Shown: positions 38,201 to 50,606 of the stretch, piece by piece
Layout: each line of letters begins with the position of its first letter
How positions within the stretch are numbered: position 1 is the first letter of the stretch
Source of the DNA: Chionis minor
Taxonomy: Eukaryota; Chordata; Aves; Charadriiformes; Chionididae
Length of the DNA: 64,000 nucleotides
Direction of reading: 5' to 3'
Assembly: GCA_013398295.1 (NCBI GenBank)
Contig: VZSF01001204.1
Span: forward strand, 597,040-661,039
The notes under the pieces: generated by a model
The model's input: only the letters and a program-made list of their open reading frames with translations
Told to the model about the DNA's origin: nothing
Database searches by the model: none
Position numbers and translations under genes: made by a program

Positions 38201-39649
38201 AAAATCATGAGGTCCTGCATACAAAAGCCATGCTCATAGCCTGACCACGTTGCAATCCGTGCTCTAACTATGTGGCCCTGAGGAGACATGAGCACAGATC
38301 CCCTCAGCCTATACCTTAAAACTTTATTATTTCTAAACTCAAAGCGTAGAAGAGAAAGACATCACAGCTTTACGCTGAAAAGAACATAAAGTGTGAAGTG
38401 AGGCCTATAAGCGCAAGTCTGGTAGACAGCATTTGAATCTAGATGGGATTGTCTTGAACTCTCTCCTTGTTTCATTTCACAGAGTTGTTAAAGCTGGAGG
38501 ACAGCTTCAGTCACCACTCATTCTGGTAGCTGCTACAGATACTGAGGGTTGGATTTGAATAGAGGCCTCTCTAAAGTTGTGAGAGGAATACACACTAACA
38601 GCAGCTGTGACATTGTGAGAGGTTTCAAGTTCTTAGGTATAGAGTGGAGAGCGAAGGCTATTAATAAAATTAGGATCCAATTTTTCCCAGATGAAAGGTA
38701 ATATAGATTGTAGATTTATATTAGAAAGCAATGAAGACATTATAGATGATCTTGTTTCAGAGAATCACCTTGGATTGAGTGCTCACATATAACTACAACT
38801 GAAATTGAACAGATAGATAAATAAAAAAGAGCACTGAGTACTTTTTAAGTGGAAGTGAGGTTTCTCTCTTCTGTCATGTCTTGCCTGTTGAGAAAACTAG
38901 GTTCTTAGTTTCTGAAACTTTGAAACTCTGTTTTCAGATGAAACTTCTGCCATTTGGCAAGAAGCACTTCAAACTCTGCTCATTACTAAGTTCACCTTGT
39001 AATCAAATTTTGGATATTTTATACAATTCACAGACTTTAATATATGCATAATTATACAAACCATAGCTTCAAAGACATACTTATAACTGCCTAGTAACAG
39101 GTTTTCTTCTGTTTTTACACACAGTCCTACATTAATTTACAAAAACATAAATATATTTATTTGTGACTGTTTATCACCAGCTGCTTTTTTTTTTTTTTCC
39201 TTTTTACTGATTTGTATCTGTCTTACTTGATTGGGCCTTTGGGATCTTCCAGGATTTGAAACATTTCCCAGTTGTCATTCTCTATTTAAATTCTTTCTTT
39301 CATCAGAGTTAGCTTGGTGGATTACAGGTTTTCACTGTATGAAATGAACCTTCAAAAAGTCAATACATTCCTGGCTGGTATTAAATTCTGTGTGCAAGTA
39401 ATGAATAAAATGCAACCTCTCCCTAAATAAAGGCACCTTTTGTTGCCATTATCTTGACCTTTGATATCTTGTAGATTGTTTAGGAATGAAAGAGAGAGAA
39501 AGAGACAAATTAGACACCATCAGGAATTTCAAACATATTGTGTTTGGAAGTATAGATGCACTGTGTTTGACAGGGCAGGATTTACTTTTTGCTGGGTTTT
39601 CCAGTTTTTTTTCACTGACTGCATAGTAATTTTTTTTGCGATGAATGAA
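35277..39649. other. Unique non-coding DNA
   Basis: No gene recognised. A run of about 17 A lies at 35682-35698, next to a 15-bp word AAAGCTGTTTTTCAA present twice (35696-35710 and 35716-35730). A T-run lies at about 39186-39199. The longest frame (163 codons, 37753-38244) has no domain, no signal peptide and no similarity I recognise, and I treat it as chance. Confidence 0.5.
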
Positions 39650-39652
39650 TTT

Positions 39653-40313
39653 CTCCACCCTTTAATGGATGTGGAGGGGAAGATTGTCAACAAGGATGAG
39701 GAGAAGGCTGAGGTACTTAATGCCGCCTTTACCTCAGTCTTCAATAACAAAACCAGTTATCCTCAGGGTATTCACCCTCCAGAGCTGGAAGACAGAGAGG
39801 GAAAACAAAATAAACCACCCATAACCCAGGAGGAAGCAGTTAGTGACCTGCTACACCAACTGAATAGTCATAAGTCTATGGGGCCAGATGGGATCCACCA
39901 AAGGGAGCTGGCAGAGGAGCTTGCCAAGCCACTCTCCATCACTTATCAGTGGTCATGGTCGATAGGGCAGGTTGCAGATGACTGGAGGCTTGCCAATGTG
40001 ATGCCCATCTACAAGAAGGGCTGTAAGGAGGATCCGAGCAACTAGAGACCTGTCAGCCTGACCTCGGTGCCAGGAAAGGTTATGGAACAACTCATCCTGA
40101 GTGCACTCACACAGCACGTGAAAGACAAGCAGGGGATCAGGCCCAGACAACATGGGTTCATGAAAGGCAGGTCCTGCCTGACTGACCTGATCTCCTTTTA
40201 TGACCAGGTGACCCGCCTGGTGGATAAGGGAAAGGCTGTGGATGTTGTCTATTTGGACTTCAGTAAGGCCTTTGACACAGTCTCCCACAGCGTTCTGCTA
40301 GAGAAGCTGGCCT
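39653..40313 (+). pseudogene. CR1 ORF2 reverse transcriptase, N-terminal part (broken)
   Basis: This part encodes the RT N-terminal half of a CR1-type LINE polymerase, which would copy its own RNA at a nicked target. Visible motifs in order: [73 protein letters not shown], and RT motif A LDFSKAFD at 40253-40276 with its catalytic Asp. An in-frame TAG at 40043-40045 interrupts it just before RPVSLTS. The frame continues unchanged on both sides of that stop, so it is a point nonsense mutation. Motif C (FADD) is missing because of the deletion at about 40310. Confidence 0.93.
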
Positions 40314-40975
40314 GCACTTTGGTCACAACAACCCCAGGCAGCGCTACAGGCTTGGGGAGGAGTGGCTGGAAAGCTGCCTGGCAGGAAAAGATCTGGGGGT
40401 CCTGGTGGACAGTTGGCTGAACATGAGCCAGCAGTGTGCCCAGGTGGCCAAGAAAGCCAATGGCATCTTGGTCTGTATCAGGAATAGTGTGGCCAGCAGG
40501 AGCAGGGAAGTGATTGTGCTCCTGTACTCAGCACTGGTGAGGCCACAGCTTGAGTACTGTGTTCAGCTTTGGGCACCGCAGTATCGGAGAGACATTGAGG
40601 TGCTGGAGTGTGTCCAGAGAAGGGCAACGAAGCTGGGGAGGGGTCTAGAGAACAAGTCTTATGAGGAGTGGCTGAGAGAGTTGGGATTGTTTAGCCTGGA
40701 GAAGAGGAGACTGAGAGGAGACCTTCTTACTCTCTAGAACTACCTGAAAGGAGGTTGTAGCGAGGTGGGGATCAGTCTCTTTTCCCAAGTAACAAGCAAT
40801 AGGACAAGATGAAACAGCCTCAAGTTATGCCAGGGGAGGTTTAGGTTGGATATTAGGAAAAACTTCTTTACCCAAAGGGCTATCAAGCATTGGAACAGGC
40901 TGCCCGGGGAGGTGGTGGAATCACCGTCCCTGGAGGTATTTAAAAGATGGGGAGATGTGGTGCTGAGGGACATGG
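40314..40975 (+). pseudogene. CR1 ORF2 C-terminal part (frameshifted, broken)
   Basis: After the deletion the reading frame shifts by two. This segment encodes the post-RT C-terminal region, with [58 protein letters not shown], a TAG at 40735-40737, then [21 protein letters not shown] and [18 protein letters not shown]. It ends near 40975 before the 3'UTR. Relative to the family order, roughly 350-400 bp containing RT motifs B and C are missing (estimated from remembered CR1 layout). Confidence 0.92.
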
Positions 40976-41055
40976 TTTAGTGGTGGTTTTGGCAGTGTTA
41001 GGTTGGACTCAATGATCTTAAAGGTCTCTTCCAACCTAAGTGATTCTATGAATGA

Positions 41056-44000
41056 AATAATCCACCAGTAATTACAAGAAATACTACCTCTAAAGTATAA
41101 ATTGCTGTTTAACATGTCTGTTTTATTCCTCCAAGTAGAAGATAGACCATAGCGTTCTTTGTGCCATCTTCTACTTTTCCAAGCTATTGTGCTTAAAGTT
41201 TTCTGAACAATAGTTTACAAAGAAAGTTATCAAGGATATTGACTAGTTCTCATGGGGAAAAGCTTCTTTCTAATGTTGTAATCATTTGTATTAAGGTGTC
41301 TTTTGGAGATAAATGGCCATGATCTTCAAGATAATCCATCAACATTAGTGTCATCAAAGCTGTCATGGGAATTAAGGGTTTTAGAAGTAGGATCTTTATA
41401 TTTAGGGAAAATAAAATTACCATTGATCAAAAATAGAATAATTATATAAGTTTTGATTGTAGACATTTTATTAATGACAAGTTCTCTTTGTAAACGAAAG
41501 CCAACACACACAAAAATTGATGCAACAATACTCAAGGAAGTGAATTTTGCCCAGTATTAATGCTAAATCTGACATAATCCCTGTACCAGTAGGGGCAGTT
41601 TTACAAAGATCAGTTTCAATCCTGAATTTTGAAAACATCTCTTCTACTATCGGTGGTCCATCAAAGAGAATGAATATTATAGTCACGTTGGTTAAAAGGA
41701 AATTCTTGGAAAAAAATAGATCAATCCAATAAGTTACTTAAAAAATATGGTGTATGCCTATCCTATAGCAATACATTAGTAGTCAATAAAGTTCTTTCTT
41801 TTGTGTCCAGTGGTGCTTCCAATAAAATCATTCATCTGGCTGCACTAGAAGTTTGTGATACATGAGACCGGCACATAAGTATTAATCATAGAAAATTGTT
41901 CTCTGCTCAGGAAAATCCAGGTTAAGCAGTCCGCTTCTGGAATATGCCACTTCTTGTCTTTTTCTTTCTTTAACTTAATCTAAATGCACTATATGGACAT
42001 AAATGGGTATGAAGGGCAAGGCTTGTTCAGGAACACAGAGTTTGCAGTTGGTAGATGAAGTTACAAAGTTTGTACCAGTAACATTAATGTAGGTCTCCTC
42101 TCTGCCACAGCTTCTACAAGGATCACTAACAACGACTTTTTCTAGATTCTTTCTTGTTTCACTCATATTCATTGTCTAAATTTTGTAATATATTAACAGT
42201 GTCTAAAATTGAATACCTGTCAGCTGAAGATCACAGAACATTTGACTCAGATTGCGAACTCCCTGAACAAAAATCACTTTCGCCTCCATTGAATCCCTTC
42301 TGTAGCACACAATATAAGTTTGCACCACATACTAATTCTTCATACTAGCTTAGATAAGGAAGAATATAATGTATTAGATTCAAATATCAGCTCTATTTAC
42401 CCAAACCTACAAATGAAATTTTGCAAGTAAATCACAACTAAAAGGTAACATTTATGGAGACCATCATCTTGTAGCAACTCAGTGCAGCACAAACCTTGGC
42501 TTCCTATCACATCTGGAAAAGAACACCTCCAGCAAATATGACACCTACCACCCTGGCTCAGAGCCCTGACTGGTGTCATAATCTATGGCACCTGAATGTT
42601 CCTGATGGCAGCACTGTGATCAGGAAGCTAATTAGCTAGAAAAGGGAAATACTAAATCATCAATTACTGATTACTATCCCATTATGTAAGGAAGCAATCA
42701 TGCGATGGAAATGTACAAGCCTGGAGGATAGAAAAGGCCCAAAGTAATTTTATGAGCATAAATTGGTCCAGATACAGAAGGAAAAGAACAAATAAGAGGT
42801 CAAGTACTAGCACTGAGGGGCATATTGCACTCATGAATAATCAGCTTGTTTGAAGACAGTGCCTGCTAGTGAGAGACTTATCACTGCTTCAGCAAATTGG
42901 TGACCCACCTGTAATGGGGAATGCTGCAAGGAAAGTGAGTGCGTAAATTACAGCCTCTAAGGTCAGCAACACAATGTGTTTCTCTCCCCAGTGTTTGATA
43001 ATAGCAGATGGAGGAAGTGATACTGTGAAATTCTCTGGCTGGTGTGAAATGAAATGTGAAATATTTCTTTTTCCATCTCTTTTTTCTTTTTTTTTTTCTT
43101 TTTCTTTCCACTTATACAGGCCCATAACTGGAGAAAAGCCTTATAAGTATGTTCTTACTTATAGAGCTACTTCATGTTATGTCTGTTGCTAATTCGGCCA
43201 ATTGATGTTAGTGGAAACATGACTTACTGATCTGTGGTACTGATTCTAGTATGGATTTACACCTTTTGAAGATAGTGTCTAGAATTAGTTCTTTATTTCA
43301 GAGTGACATTCCCTTTCAGTTACATATTATCTATATACATTTTAGAAATGAACAAATAATGTCTAAAGTAACTTGACACCTTTTTTTTTTCCTACTCCTT
43401 AGAAGAATATGCAATGGTATAACTTTCAATGAAGCACTATGGGCCAATAACTCTTGGTCTTTAGCTCTTAATGAAATGGAAGTCAACTCTCTGGAAACGT
43501 TCTGCAACACTTACCTAAAGCTTGTCTTTAATCCAACAAACTCACATCCTGAAATCAACAGAGATGGCAAACTAAATGCATAAACAGTTGAAAGAGGTCT
43601 GTTCACCATTCTTGATGTTTGTGTTTACCTTCTGTAGATCGACTCTGGATTTGTACTTAATGAAGTACTTAGTGATATGTATCCTTACTTTTTATTATTT
43701 TATTAAGTGCCATTAATATTTACTGAGTCAGATTTTACTGCTTTTGATGTTGCAGAATAGCAGTTCCTTGCTTGAACAGACAGTAAGAATTCTCATGTGG
43801 AGAGTCTTATTCAGTGAGATATACTGATAGACTATGAATAATACTTAACATTTTAAAAAACACTATAAGGTATATTTTACATGTTTAACTGGTGGTACTT
43901 CATATGAAGTTTCATATAACATTGCTCTTCAGAAAAGTGGGAGAAGACAATGTTCTTTCAAGAGCATATACTGATTTCATGGGAGCATCACATGTTACCA

Positions 44001-47000
44001 TGGAAACCAAGAACTTAAATTGCTTTATGAAATTGCTAAACAAAACAAGTTGATTGAATGTTAAAGTCCAAGATATCAGAGCCGGTCAAAGATTTGTTCC
44101 AAAACAATTTGTTTGCTATGGGGAGATGGTACTTAATCTGTACCAAACCTTAATTCAAGAGCATAGTATATAACTTCACACCCATGGATTTGTGTAGGGT
44201 GAGCTCCTGGCCCACACTGTATGATGGACCACAAAAAGGCATTCTGCCTTAGCATGAAAGCCCTTGACTGATAAATCTCCTCTGCTAAGCATGAAATCAT
44301 AATGGGGTGGATGAGATTTAAGGTGTTCAGACTTAAGAATAGCTATGCTAGTAAATGAACCGCATCAAGTCATTTAACAGTCCGTTTAGCTCAGTACACT
44401 GTTCTTCATGATGTCCAGTAGACATTGACTAGGAAAAGTTATCTGAACAAAACAGTACAAAATTATATTTTCACCCACTCTTGTTCCCAGATTCTGGAAA
44501 TCTGTGGTGTAAGGATTTCCTGAAACAGGTGCTATAACCTCAATTTTGTGTTTAAGAGCCCTTGAAGAATTTTCTTGCGTGAATAAATCTAGTTACTTTT
44601 TTAACCATTTATACTTTATCCCATGTCCTATCCTGAAGCAGTGGTGGCTGAAGAGAATATTGACATTAATTTAAGACTCTTGCTTTGTCACTGTATTGGG
44701 CTCCCTCTAACTCTTGTGTTATGTGAAATGGCAAAAAATTGTTCCCTGTTCTCTTTCTCTATATCAGTAACAATTTTGTTGTTGCTTGTGATATCCCTTT
44801 CTTCTGTCTCATCTCCAGTATTAAGACCCCTTATCTTCTAATTTTTCCTCATCTGAAATCTGCTCCTTATTTTTCATTGGCCTCATTTAACTGCTGCAAG
44901 GCATCATAGCGTGGCATAATATACTTTCTCTTTTCTTTTTAACAGTATTTCTCTCTCATCTCTTTCTAATGATCTGTTTCCCTCTTTGGCTGATTCTTTC
45001 ATTGAATTCCAGGATCATTTTTTGAGAAGTAAAAATTAACTTACAGGCTGATATTTTGCGTGCCTAATTAAAGTTGTTCTCCACGTGCCTCGGTTTGCAT
45101 TTGTCGATGCTGAACTTCATCTGATGCTTTATTGCTTAATTACTTAGCATTAAGAGCCCTCTGCAACTCTCAGCTGTCAATTCTAGTTTTCACTACTCTG
45201 AATAACTTTGTTCCACATCATAGATGAATACCTTGAAAAAGATTAGGACCACTTTTGGTATCTTTCCATTGTGAAAATTAACCATTTATGCCTACTTCTT
45301 CTTTCCCATCTTTTATGAGTTCTCACTAGAAGGTCTTTTCTTATGCCCTGTGGTAATGTATCTTCCAACGAAGAGTTGGACAAACTGCTCTGGAACTCAG
45401 ACCAGCTGGAACTAAATAGGGCAGTGACAGACCGTCATGTGCTCTTGGGTTTTTCAGGAAGCTGAGAATCTGCACCAGTAGCCTAGAATAAATCAGAAGC
45501 AAAAACCCCCAGCTCTTCAGCAATAACACCGCACATGGCAAATGGAAAAGGGAGATCTGGAAGTGAAGTCCATCAGCACTACAGCTGATGGCAATCAGCA
45601 CAAGATGGTGAAACAACACAAATGAGTCTCAGGCAGGGGTTTCAAAGGAAAAATACTGTCCTTATGAATAGAATGAGGCAAATTGTACCTGATCTTTTAT
45701 AAGACTTGCCTTGCATTTTGGAGGAAGTAAATTGAGAGAAGTGCCAATTGTACTGCTCATGTGCATATCAATTACTGTATTTAGACCTGTCTACAGCTAG
45801 CAGGGCTGGAGAAATCACCTGGAAAAATGGTTTCTGTGTGTATGATGGAATGAATAAAGTAATTCATACACTCACAGCTGCAACTTCTCTTGGTTGCTCT
45901 TGGGACTAGGACAGGGATCAGATAGTGAAATGCAAGAACAGTCTATGCCTGGGAGCTCTTTTGCCTCTTAGTGCCCTCAGTCCTTCTCGCATGGTATGAT
46001 CACACAGACACTTAATGTGGTGTAGGAAAAGATGCTTGGGGGAAGGTAGCCTCTTGCCTTCAGAGAAATCCATCCTCCTTTGCAAACTGCTGTTGGCTCA
46101 GACTGAGACCTCTGAAAGGGAATCCAGAAGCAGGCTACAGCCTGAGTTAACTGTCACATAAGGCTACAGATGGCTTGTGGGCTGAAATCCCTTGTAACAA
46201 ATGATAACATGGAGCATTGATTCATTGTTAAGTGCTTAATTTGTTCACCGGGAGATTTTAGAATGATAGTTTGAACCAGTCACTTGAAATGTTTCTGTTT
46301 GTCCTTTAGCAAAGCAAATTCTTTCAGCATTTGGATTTTTTTCTTTTCAAGGTCACTGATGAGTGGTTGACCTGTGAATGGAAAAAAAAATGCATATCTT
46401 CAGGTCACTGGCTTTCAGATGAGGCCATCTGCTTCAAACTGGCGGGGAAAAAAATGGCAGAGTCTCTTGCTGGAAATTAATAAATTGATTCAGACATGCT
46501 CAGGAAATTGTATGGTGCCACAGGGAAAAAATTATTTATGACCTCATCTGGAGATCACCTTCTGCCTCAAGCCACAAAGACTCTAGAAGCAGGCTGAATA
46601 AAGATATTGAGAATAGTTTCCATGGGAAATCCTACCATTGGATGGACTGGATGACCTATAAAATAGTCTTTTGTATCTCTGATTTTGGGGTACCTATGAT
46701 TTGCAGACATTATAATCTCATTCTAGCTAGGGTCACTACAGACGTAAAGCTTATTCCTATGTGTGTCTTATCTCCCCTTTAGATTTATGAAAACTATCTA
46801 TCTGCTTTAATATTGTAAAATAGGTCAAAGGTAATGATGGGTAAGTATGTTTTTCTTTAATTAACCATTTTATTAGGTGTTTTTGTGGCCCCTATTCCAC
46901 TTGTACTTGAGTATCCCATAGCAGCTCTGTTAGAGAGTACATTCTTTCTTTCTCCGTTTCATCTGTGAGGATGAAAAGTCACACAGGACATCTATGACAC

Positions 47001-47306
47001 TGCACAAATCTCAACATTGGACTTCTCAGCTGCAGCCTATCTCTTTGTCCCCTTGCCAATCCCATTATTTGCAGGTGCAGGAAGAACAGCAGACAAGTGC
47101 AGGACTGAGAAAGGAAACCAGCTTTGTTTATAAATCCAGTCTTTTGCAGAAAATTAAGTACAAACATTTTTCAATGTGTTTCAGTGCATATATTTTTTAA
47201 ATTATCATTTCTGGGGGGCAAGGAAGTAAATATAACATAGCTAATTAAGTTATCCATTGCATTTGAAGAGATGGATGTATGACTAATGAAAATTAGTGGA
47301 ATGACA
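41056..47306. other. Unique non-coding DNA
   Basis: No gene, RNA or interspersed repeat recognised over about 6 kb. A T-rich tract (TTTTTC units) lies at 43078-43109 and a T-run at 43381-43390. Frames are under 95 codons and overlap on both strands without recognisable domains. Confidence 0.5.
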
Positions 47307-47892
47307 TCCTAGGGTGCATAAAGAAGACTGTGGCAAGCAGGTCGAGGGAGGTCATCCTCCCCCTTTACTCTGCCCTGGTGAGGCTGCATCTGGAGTACTG
47401 TGTTCGGTTCTGGGCTCCCCATTTTAAGAAGGACAAGGAACTGCTGGAGAGGATACAGTGAAGGGCTACAAAGGTGATTAGAGTGCTGGAGCATCTTTCT
47501 TATGAGGGAGGGAGTCGGGTCTTTTTAGTCTAGAGAAGAGAAAAGAAGACTGAGGGGGAAACTCATCAATGCTTATAAATATTTAAAGTGAGTGTGCCAG
47601 GGGGATGGGGCCAGTCTTTTTTCAGTGGTGCCCAGTGATAGGACAAGAGGTAACGGGCACAAACTTGAACATAGGAAGTTCCATCTAAACATGAGAAGGA
47701 ACTTCTTTCCTTTGAGGGTGGCAGAGCACTGGAGCAGGCTGCCCAGAGAGGTGGTGGATTCTCTGACACTGGAGACATTCCAAACCCGCCTGGAAGCCAT
47801 CCTGCGCAATCTGCTGTAGGTGGACCTGCTCTGGCAGGGGGGTTGGACTAGATGATCTCCAGAGGTCACTTCCGACCTCTGTGGTTCTGTGA
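47307..47892 (+). mobile_element. CR1 LINE, 3' portion (second CR1 group)
   Basis: This carries the ORF2 C-terminus and 3'UTR of a CR1 whose 3' end differs from the ATTCTATG copies. It closes with GGTTGGACTAGATGATCTCC, then AGAGGTC and GTGGTTCTGTGA. Readable protein blocks are [25 protein letters not shown] (split here across 47322-47400), GLFSL-like remnants, then [39 protein letters not shown] and [14 protein letters not shown] followed by a stop near 47819. A TGA at 47459-47461 and frameshifts near 47500-47590 break it. It is closely similar to the minus-strand copy at 61983-62487. Confidence 0.93.
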
Positions 47893-48103
47893 ATATATTG
47901 GTAGTAAATCCTCTTCTGGTACATATTGTTCTGACTAGCAATGGTGAGCATGCATGGTGTTTGAATCGGAGTTCTGACACACCATAAAACCTGATACTCT
48001 TTCAGGACCAGAAAAAATGTTGCCAACAGTTGCTTTAGACAGGAGATCTGTCTTCTGGAGTAAGAAGGTGTGGATGAAAGTGAACAGAGATAGGATGATG
48101 AGA
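47893..48103. other. Spacer between two CR1 pieces
   Basis: About 210 bp not recognisable as CR1 (from the terminal GTGA to the start of the RT fragment). It may be old host DNA or diverged repeat; no other signal seen. Confidence 0.5.
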
Positions 48104-48538
48104 GTCCTGCACAACATCCTTGTCCCCAACTTGGAGAGACGTGGATTTGATGGATAGACCACTCAGTAGATAAGGAATTGGCTGGATGGTCACACTCAAA
48201 GAGTTGCGGTCCACAGCTCGATGTCCAAATGGAAAACAGTGATGAGTGGCATTCCTCAGGGGTCAATATTTGGACCAGTGCCAATTAACATCTTTGTTGG
48301 CGATGTGGACAGTGGGATTGAGCGCACCCTCAGCAAGTTTGCCGATGACATCAAGCTGTGTGGTGCAGTTGACACACTGGAGGGAAGGGATGCCATCCAG
48401 AGGGACCTGGACAGGCTTGAGAGGTGGGCCCATGTGAACCTCATGAAGTTCAACAAGGCCAAGTGCAAGGTCCTGCACATGGATCAGGGCAATCTCAAGC
48501 ACAAATACAGGCTGGGCGGAGAAAGGATTGAGAACAGT
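48104..48538 (+). pseudogene. CR1 ORF2 reverse transcriptase, middle fragment with FADD motif
   Basis: A 3'-truncated CR1 piece covering the RT palm/thumb. In order it carries [15 protein letters not shown] sequence, [17 protein letters not shown] (motif B zone, about 48248-48297), the catalytic motif C Phe-Ala-Asp-Asp at 48338-48349, [26 protein letters not shown] and [11 protein letters not shown]. The frame is open from 48221 to 48574, though the upstream part contains stops. The piece stops abruptly at about 48538, where a normal CR1 would continue into the C-terminal region. That following region is what lies upstream at 47307-47892. Confidence 0.92.
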
Positions 48539-50590
48539 AAACGAGACAACGTACAGTTGGGAGGATTGTCCTAGTCCATAACCCAAATACCACCTTTGTG
48601 GGCCCTTTTCAACTCTGTTTTTACTCTGTTTCTTGTTTAGTTGTTTCTCAGCACCCTAATCCCTTGTCTGAGAGTGAGGTGTACAGATCTTAAAAGCCCT
48701 AGAGAAAATGATGCTTGGAGGCGAACTGAAAAAACAGTCATAGTTTCCTTTTACCACAGATCCTGCCTGTCTTCTCAGAAGCATAATCCCAAAATAAACT
48801 GATATTTAAGAGAGGAAAGTCTCCCCTAAATCCTTCAAAGAACTGTCCAGCAGAGAATTGTGGCATCAGACCTCCACTAAGCTGGGAAGCAAACCTGGTT
48901 TTGTCTCCCAGCTTTTACTTCTGAATGATGACTCTAGTCTGAACCTAACCCTAGACCTAGGAAACCATGACATTTCCCCTCCAAATATTAAATAGTACAG
49001 GTGTTTGGCAAGAGTCCTGAGATATGTTTTAGTTTATAGGAAGGGCTAAAACAACAGTGGAGTTTCTGACAAGGAAAAAGCCTGGAGCTATCCTGAGAGT
49101 GCAATCTGCCACAGTAGGCTAGAGGCTACTGCTAGGTTCCCTACCCAGGGCAAAAAAAAAAAAATAAAAATCCAGAGGCTTCAAGGAGTCCTTGCTTAAA
49201 TCTTACCTTCCTGGTCATTCAAACTCTGTCCTGGGTTTCTCATTCTCCAAGCCCTAACCCCGTGTTGGGGACATAATCCCCAGCTGCTACTGAGGTTGTG
49301 TGCATTCCCAAATTATTGCTAGCAGAATAATTCTACTGATGTGTCCTCATTTACTTCTGCAAACCCTTGTGAGCCCCCTTTTTTCTCTTAGTCTTGTCTT
49401 CCCTTCATCTAATCCCTTCCCCTGAAACAAACCCTAGCCCTAAATTCTGGCGGTGTCCTGCCCGTGTATCCATACTCTGCATTGCTGGAAGAGAAATTCT
49501 AGCTGTATTCTTCAATGTATTCTAGAGAAGATTTTGTCCTCAGTGTGAAAGTCTTTCCTGGCTTTCTCAAGACTCTAATTTTAACCTGTCTTGGAAGCAA
49601 TGATATTTGACCCTGCAAGGTAGAAATTCAACCGAGCTGCAGCAGTTTTTCCAAACTCTAAAGAGGTAAAATGTTAGCGAATATTTGCAGTTCAGCAGTG
49701 TCGTTATGCTTGCCCTACTACATCTGGTACAGTATATACAGGCAGGTAAAAGCAGTCCCTAGACCAAATATCTTAATTTAAGTAGACAAGAACAACACAG
49801 ATGATGTGATCGATCTTATCTGTCAAGGCAGGTTGACAAGAGTACAGCCTGGAGAAGAAATGACTGCAGATGTGCCCTGTTCACCACCAATCACAGGTTG
49901 AAGAGCAGAGGCGTGTATAAGGGCCAGCTGCACCAGTTTTTTTCCTCACACTGATCCTTCTCCAGATAAACATTTCTCCCAATTAGTTTGTATTGGGAAC
50001 CAGTCTCTCCAGCATCAAGCAGATTTTGGCAATAATGGAAATAAACCCCAGAAATTAAAATGCACCCAGAAAAAGAGAGACGCTGTATGCAGAAATAAGT
50101 GACAGTAGAATCATTTGGGCATGAATTACAGCCTCGCTTGGCAGCAACACTAGGGGAGTGGAGCATCAATCAAAATGAGAAGAGCCATGCTCCTTGGATC
50201 TGGGACTCCTGACATGACTAGCTAGTGCCAGACACAGCTAGGCAGACAGCCATTCTCCTAGTAATGCATTCCTGATGAATAAAGACTGTATCTGTAGGCT
50301 AATGGCTTGAAATTGCTCAGAGATTTAATAAAAGCTCTGAGGAGAAAGGGAAAATAATAGTCATTTAGATAAATGATAGGACTCTACCCAGAACAAAGGC
50401 ATTTTAATACAAATGTGTTGCCATCAATGGTGGCGTGTGTACTCTGCTGTAATTAGACATCTTCTACTAAGGCAACACAAAGCCAGCTGTTTGGCCCATT
50501 GTGTGTGCCTTCATTCTCTAAGTCTCAGTTGTGCATACTAGTCATAAGGCACAAAAGACTGGTTTCATATTGAAAATATGAAAACATGCA
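48539..50590. other. Unique non-coding DNA
   Basis: No gene or repeat recognised. An A-run lies at about 49153-49165. Isolated CCTAACCC words (near 48954) are single and not a telomeric array. Confidence 0.5.
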
Positions 50591-50606
50591 AACACACACA
50601 CACACA
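50591..50606. repeat. Short CA microsatellite
   Basis: About eight alternating A/C dinucleotides in an otherwise unique segment. Confidence 0.85.

Larger units (their letters stand above)
39650..41055 (+). mobile_element. CR1 LINE, 5'-truncated, with internal deletion
   Basis: About 1.4 kb of CR1 ORF2 plus 3'UTR. It begins near 39650 with the HPLMD..GKIV region between endonuclease and reverse transcriptase. It runs through the fingers/palm of RT, then jumps at about 40308-40313 to a region well downstream of the RT active site, and continues to the C-terminus and 3'UTR. The 3' end has the CR1 hallmark: GGTTGGACTCAATGATCTTA, then TCTTCCAACCTAAG, then ATTCTATG (41043-41050). The source order of the segments is intact apart from the deletion. 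Stops and frameshifts make it dead. Confidence 0.95.

Noticed and set aside
37753..38244. 163-codon open frame on the plus strand
   Set aside because: No recognisable domain, another frame overlaps it on the other strand, and one frame of this length is not surprising in 64 kb.
48221..48586. Minus-strand frames of 74 and 107 codons
   Set aside because: Antisense shadows of the plus-strand CR1 reverse transcriptase fragment.
48945..48965. CCTAACCCTA word resembling telomere repeat
   Set aside because: Single occurrence with no tandem array. Similar isolated words at about 10725 and 53288 show it is background.
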